Source: Isochrysis galbana
Taxonomy: Eukaryota; Haptophyta; Isochrysidales; Isochrysidaceae
DNA length: 64,000 nt
Direction: 5' to 3'
NCBI GenBank assembly: GCA_018136815.1
Contig: CM030933.1
Coordinates: 7,045,137-7,109,136 of the forward strand
Below, one piece after another: positions 59,284 through 64,000 of the stretch. Under the pieces are notes generated by a model. The model ran no database searches. It saw nothing but the letters and a program-made list of their open reading frames with translations, and had not been told where the DNA came from. The position numbers were made by a program, and so were the translations under genes. How positions within the stretch are numbered: position 1 is the first letter of the stretch; each line of letters begins with the position of its first letter.

Positions 59284-59672
59284 CTGGGCCTAAGGAAGAG
59301 GGAAGAGAGAGGGGAGGGGGAGGAGGGAGTGGCAGCTCTCCCCTCCGGCGTTTACGTGTCTTCTCGCCCTATTTGGGTAAGAGAAGACGGGGGCACCAGA
59401 ACCAGAAGGGAAGGGCCGCGGCTGGCCGCGGCCACTCGCTTCGGCGAGGAGAGATTAGCCCTTCTGGGCTCCTCTTCACGAGTGCCCCCCCCCCCCCTGC
59501 GTTGTTTTCACCCGAAAGGGGTTTTCCAGCCCAGCGTGGACTCGAGGAGAGGGTGTGCTGGGGTGCGCAGGCTCGATGCGTGCCCTGGCCCTGGGGGGAG
59601 GACAAATATCAAGGGGAGGGGGCAGTGCCCCCTCATCCCGGTAGCACTCGGACACCTGGCTCGTCAGGCATC
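59284..59672 (+). mobile_element. 3' part of a hairpin retroposon (matches 11870-12290)
   Basis: GGCAGCTCTCCCCTCCGGCG, TTTACGTGTCTTCTCGCCC, GGGTAAGAGAAGACGGGGGC and CTCGGACACCTGGCTCGTCA follow the intact element at 11457-12336. It ends early at 59672 and joins a LINE ORF2 fragment. Confidence 0.7.
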
Positions 59673-59739
59673 TCCTATGTAAGCAGCAGAGAAACTCCAG
59701 CGCCTCACGAGGGGGGTGGAAATGCTGCGTATCGCTATC

Positions 59740-59847
59740 GCTCGCAGTTCGGCGCATGGAGATACATAATAGGTGATTTCTACAGAATAGAGTTTGACAA
59801 CTACACATTCCACCACGTACTAGTCATCGAACGCACACTGAGTAGGT
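59740..59847 (+). pseudogene. LINE ORF2 C-terminal piece, cut by the LTR element
   Basis: WRYIIGDFYRIEFDNYTFHH and VLVIERTLSR match the blocks at 10640-10760 and 1.9-2.4 kb. Coding similarity ends exactly where the LTR starts (59848). Confidence 0.75.
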
Positions 59848-61046
59848 TGTCGCATTCATCCTAGATGATGCGATTTCCAGGCTCTTGTTTCCAGGTCCTT
59901 CGCCGTGCGGCCACACGGTGAAGCTCAGGTACATCTAGGTTGGTAGGGTTCGTCCCTAGCGATCTAGAATTCGAGTTCTCGTTTCGTTCCTTCTAGCCTG
60001 TTTGTCAGGTCTAGATTCCAGGTTTCCTCCTTTCGGGTAATCTTGACCCAAAGGAGCCAGGTCGCCTGTTGCTCGCTGCGCGCTTGTCTCAGGCTCTCAG
60101 GTTACCTTGTGAAGGCTTGTTTAGCTTCTTGCAAGGCTTGTCGTTTCTTGTTGGGTTCCGGTTCTTGCTTGGGACTTGCTCACTTTCACTTTCGTTGTCG
60201 TTGTCGTCCAGGCCTGTTCTTCGTAGGTTCCGCTTGGCTTGGTTAGGGTTTCGTTGCCTTCCGGCGTTTGGCGTTCGCGTTGGCGTTCGGAAATTTCCTC
60301 TCACATTCCCTAGGTCCGCTACCCTTGGCTTGTAGGTCCTTGCTTCTTTCTTCTCGGTCAAGGTTTTGGCGAGCGAGTCGGTTGCTCTAGCCGCTCGAGA
60401 TTTGAGGTTTAATTTGCCATCTCCCCTTGGAGACCGGTGTAGGTTCGCTTCCTAGGTGAGGGAATCTTTCCCCTTGATGCAAGTTACATGCAAGCCCTTG
60501 GCCCCTTTGGTGTTTCTTCCCCTTGGTTGCTACTCAGGGTTGTTCGTTAGAAGCGTCTAGAAGGTTCACGCTCAACGGCAAGATTTCCTCTGTCGTGAAG
60601 ACATCTCGTTGCGATCTGTATCCAAAGTGATCGCCGTGGTCGCGCGACAGGACGCTCCCCTTCGGACTCTCCGCTACGTGGGAAGTTACAACGGAGACAC
60701 GCTCCGGCCGTCGCTGTGGAGTCTCTCTCTCTCTCGCTCTCTCTCTCCGTCTCTCGCGACGTGTTTGAGTTATCGGTGATTTGGGGTCGCGGTTGCTTGA
60801 TAATTTGCTTGGTTTGGGTGAATGATTCCGGTGTGTTCGTGAGTCGGTGTAACCTGTTGTTCTCAGCTTCGTTGTCCGTCGTTGTTCGCTGCGTCGCTGC
60901 ACTCAAGCAGCTTAGGCTCCCTCCCTGAGGGAAGAGTTCTTTGTAGGTCTAACAATCTCTTACAACCCATCACACTAGGGCCGCTAGGAGCGCCTCGCCG
61001 CCCCACAGTCCTTCGTTCGCCGTTCGTTCCCTGTCCATACACCCGA

Positions 61047-61590
61047 ATGGGGTTGCCCGACCCAGTCCAGAATTTCATTCACCCGACTCCCGGTGGGGAG
61101 GAGGGACAAAGCGCCGCGCTAGCCGCCGGTGCCGCTCGCGACGGAGTGGCTCAGAGCCCTCCGGCTCCGCTCGACTCGACAAGCACGAAATCGAAGCTTG
61201 CGTCCTCGGCCGCAGAGGAGGAACCCCTCAGGGAACCTTCTCTGCCCGCTGCAGCTTTTGCTCCCGTGGGATGTCCGAGTGATCCCACGGCTTCTGAGGC
61301 TACACCAATGGCACCCATCACCCCGGCTGCTATCTCCACGACTGGCTCCGATCAGCTCGTGGCGGATGGCGAGGATTTGTCCGCTTCCTTCGGCACCCAC
61401 CGGGTGCAATCACAGCGGGCCATGGTGGGGCATGACCCTCTCCCGCATGAAGCCAACTTCAGCGTCGCTGAGTTGGCCAATGAGGTGGAGGAGGGTCCCC
61501 TCCCTCTGATTCAATTTGACCCGCCTCCTCACCTTCGAGATGATGAGTCTGAAGTGGGTGAAGCTGAGGTGATCAGCTTCCGAAGCCCAG
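61047..61590 (+). CDS. gag-like ORF of the Ty3 element
   Basis: ATG at 61047 (MGLPDPVQNFIHPTPGGEEG), Ala/Pro/Ser-rich with acidic stretches, as in Ty3 gag N-termini. An upstream in-frame start near 60882 is also possible. No zinc knuckle. After about 61590 the frame runs over pol sequence out of frame to 61715. Assignment is by position. Confidence 0.45.
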
Positions 61591-61597
61591 CCTGGCT

Positions 61598-63530
61598 GCT
61601 CCTCTCACTGCCCTCACGCGGAAGGGCTGCGACGTGGCAAAGGAGTCCCAGTCCGAGGAGTGTCGCCGAGCTATCCAAGAGCTCAAGACAGCGATCACTT
61701 CGGAGCCCGTCTTGACTCCACCCAGGGATGATCGGCCCTTCATCGTCAAGACCGATGGGGCTAGCAAGTTGGGTATCGCCGGCATCCTCTCGCAGCTAGG
61801 AGACGATAACCGTGAACGAGTCGTTGGGTATTACGCTCGCAGTCTCACCTCGGCCGAACGCCATTGGACGGTGACCGAGATTGAGCTCTTGGCTGCCCTG
61901 GAATCAATCCGAAATTGGCGACCCTACCTTTGGGGGCGTCGGTTCAAGTTAGTCGTTGACCACTCTGCGCTGCGATGGCTGCATACCATGAAGGATCAAG
62001 TAGCCGGTGGGCCAGCCTCTCGGCTGACTCGGTGGGCTCTCAAGTTGGCTGAGTACCGGTTCGATGTCGAACATAAACCAGGAGCTGTTCATCAGGATGC
62101 TGACGGGCTGTCCCGGCTAGCATCCCTGGAGCCGGAACACGAAGATGAACCACTCGCCGGCCCAGCGCCGCTAGCGGTACGTGAGCCTAGCTCAGAGTCT
62201 CTAGCCGAGCATGAACGGTCTCATCCGGTGGCTGCCATCACGCGCTCCGTAGCTACGGCGCGAGGGCTTCAAGCTTTGGACCGATCTCGTCGTCGAGCCT
62301 CCGATTCCGGGCCCGCCATCCAGTCTAGTTATTTGGCTCCGGGTACGCCGACTTCCGAAGAGATGAGAGCGGCCCTGGCGGAAGATCCGTTCGTAGAGCC
62401 ACTCCTGGGCTCAGGAGAGACGGCCAACCACGAGCCATCAGGCCAAGGGTCGCCTCCGCCAGCCGCCGCCTCAGGCCCCATTGTCGAAGATGATTCGTGT
62501 TCCAGTCCTGTCGCTCCCGCTCCCGCTCCCGCTCAGCCATCCAAGATGTTTCGCCGTTTCGTCGTTCACGATGGGCTCGTCTACTATCGCACCGTTCCTG
62601 ACTCCACCGACCCGGACTCGCTAGTGCTCTATGTTCCGCCCTCGTTGCGGTCTCGCTACCTTTTTGCCTACCACGATCGCTCCGGTCACCTTGGAGTTTC
62701 TCGTATGTCCGGTCTTCTTCGTACTCGGGTATACTGGCCTGGCATGTCTTCCGACGTTGCATCCTACGTCCGGGAATGCCACGAGTGCACCCTCGCCAAG
62801 CCGCTACCTAGGGCTCTAGCGTCGCCCTCCGGTCTCTCCGTGGGTACCTACCCCTTTGATGTGGTCTACTGCGACGTGCTCTCACTGGCTCCCACTCACA
62901 ACTTCGTGCCTGGAGTCTCGGGTTACGACAAGCTGGTCGTCTTCATCGACTCGCTCACTCGATGGACTGAGGCTGAGCCGTCGAATGGGGATCCCTCGTC
63001 GGAGATGGCCTTGGACATGTTCATCCGCTTGATTGTGACGCGTTATGGAGTCCCTAGGCAGCTTCGAACCGACGCCGGTTCGAATCTATGTTCGGTTCTT
63101 GTTTCGCGTATTCTGGAGCTCACCGGGACTGATTTGTCGAGTACAGAGCCGTACCGACATGAGGGTGTAGGCTTCGTCGAACGCGCTCAGCAAACGCTCA
63201 TTCGTTTGATGCGCGCCTCGAACGAGGGTGGCGGTCATTGGGTCGACCATTTGCCGTTCCTACTCCTCTCGTTGAGGGCTTCTTCCGGTCGTGTTACCTC
63301 CCGGTCTCCAGCGTCTTTGATCTTTGGGCGTGAGCTGCGTCTGCCCGCTCAACTTTCTGATCCGAAGTCCGTTTCGCCAACTGCTCTCGAGGCGGCGTCC
63401 GCCGACGTTCGCTCGTACGCATCCAGGCTCAATGCGAGCCTCCGCCTCTCTTGGTCCAGCGCTCTCGAGGCTACCCTAGCCGCTCAGGCTGAGTCAGTCC
63501 GTGACGCTACCATCAAGTCTCAAAGACCAG
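61598..63530 (+). CDS. Ty3/gypsy pol C-terminal half: RNase H and integrase
   Basis: From LAAPLTALTRKGCDVAKESQ (RT thumb; first ATG at about 61634 gives MAKESQ-like start) the frame runs about 640 residues. RNase H: FIVKTDGASKLGIAGILSQL, RHWTVTEIELLAALESIRNW, LVVDHSALRWLHTMKDQVAG, DADGLSRL. A low-complexity linker follows. Integrase: the H2C2 finger is H(L)GVSRMSGLLRTRVYWPGMS with CHECTLAKPLP; the DDE core has Asp in DVVYCDVLSL, Asp in RQLRTDAGSNL and Glu in VGFVERAQQTL. The end carries the LIFGRELRLPAQ box. No chromodomain. Catalytic residues are intact, so the integrase could be functional, but RT is missing. Confidence 0.9.
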
Positions 63531-63533
63531 GGG

Positions 63534-64000
63534 GGTGTCGCATTCGCGATGTCTCAGAGGCAAAAAGAAATAACAGTAAAAGAAAAACAGTAAACAGTAA
63601 AAAGAACAGAGGAAGAAAGAAGAAGAAGAGTGGAAAAGAAGAGAAAAAAACCCAGAGTATATAGGGCGGTTCTCAGCCCTTCCCATCGGCCCTATGGCTA
63701 CGTAAACTCTCGCGTGGCATAGTGGTTCAACCCACCGCCTCCACCAACCTTTTGCTCTGGGTCGCGAGTTCGAGTCCGGACGGAGCGCTCTGCAGTTCGA
63801 GCCCCGCTCCTTCTCCTCTCCGCTCTTCTTCTACAGTTAAATTCCGCACTCTTCTTCTACCATTAAAAAATTCCACGCTCTTCTTCTACGGTAAAAATCC
63901 TGCCTCTTCCTACTGTTAAAATATCCTGCCTTCCTACCATTAAAATTCTGCACTCCGTCTACCGTTAAAATCCTGCCTCCGTCGCCCTTGCCAAGACATT
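63534..64000 (+). repeat. Truncated 3' LTR, tRNA-like SINE head and 30-bp tandem repeats to the window edge
   Basis: After TGTCGCATTCGCGAT the LTR match to 36949 breaks off. At 63707-63775 a Pol III promoter pair is seen: A box TGGCATAGTGG (63716) and B box AGTTCGAGTCC (63767). The arms around the B box do not pair as a tRNA, so this is a tRNA-derived SINE-like sequence, not a working tRNA. From about 63830 the pattern CTTCTTCTAC(N)GTTAAAATTCCGC repeats with variation to the end. Confidence 0.5.

Larger units (their letters stand above)
59848..63545 (+). mobile_element. Ty3/gypsy retrotransposon with RNase H and integrase
   Basis: The 5' end is placed at TGTCGCATTC (59848). The 5' LTR and leader extend to about 60880. 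A gag-like frame (61047 on) is joined by a frameshifted deletion near 61590 to the RT-thumb/RNase H/integrase frame (61600-63500). The polypurine tract AGACCAGGGGGG precedes TGTCGCATTCGCGAT at 63534, the first bases of the 3' LTR, after which unrelated sequence follows. Protease and RT palm are absent. It belongs to the same family as the element at 26655-29690. Confidence 0.85.

Noticed and set aside
59212-59682. 156-codon plus frame
   Set aside because: Built from a retroposon body that is repeated at 11.9 kb with a different frame content.
63707-63790. tRNA gene
   Set aside because: A and B boxes are present, but the T stem around the B box and the acceptor stem do not pair.

Overview
The window is nuclear DNA of a GC-rich, intron-bearing, ciliated single-celled eukaryote, most likely a flagellate microalga; I cannot fix the lineage. 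The reasons are a U2 spliceosomal RNA gene, GT-AG introns of about 60-250 bases with GTGCG/GTGAG-type donors, a BBSome subunit (BBS8/TTC8), and very large amounts of LINE, LTR, hAT and SINE-like debris. No operons, CRISPR arrays or bacterial signals are present.

Host genes from left to right: a partial sialidase at the left edge (minus); signal peptide peptidase (four exons, minus); an unknown Cys/coiled-coil protein (plus); a 3' gene remnant at 8.4-8.9 kb; a Tudor/Agenet-like protein (minus); a possible small gene at 18.9 kb; a UBXN7-like p97 adaptor (three exons, minus); a BED-finger-like protein (plus); a cis-prenyltransferase (three exons, plus); an AVT/SLC38-type amino-acid transporter (five exons, minus); BBS8/TTC8 (two exons, plus); a HEAT-repeat TTI1-like protein (minus); a CK1-like kinase (plus); U2 snRNA (plus); a two-RRM protein (minus); and an alpha/beta hydrolase (plus). 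They are ordinary housekeeping functions (ER proteolysis, dolichol/polyprenyl synthesis, p97 adaptor, cilium, PIKK maturation, splicing) and do not form a pathway cluster. Exon junctions were placed by hand from frame continuity and GT/AG signals.

Between the genes lie mobile elements. (1) A LINE family with ORF1, RT and a C-terminal zinc-knuckle domain: most complete at 46-48.9 kb, fragments at 1.5-3, 10-11.3, 36-36.7, 58.2-58.8 and 59.7 kb. (2) A numerous non-autonomous family, 0.75-0.9 kb when intact, that shares the LINE start: a terminal hairpin with a TTAT loop 4-5 bases before a CGCC-ATGG start. Two copies have exact 16-bp target duplications. The hairpin stem differs between copies but mostly keeps its pairing; this is the most novel signal in the window. 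(3) Ty3/gypsy elements: one with two 844-bp LTRs and a 5-bp target duplication nested in a copy of family 2, one with RNase H and integrase at 59.8-63.5 kb, and two isolated LTRs. (4) hAT transposase remnants and ends at 51-52.8 kb and elsewhere. (5) AT-rich ORF fragments at 9.6-11.4 and 16.1-17.4 kb whose composition differs from the host genes and could be of viral or other foreign origin.
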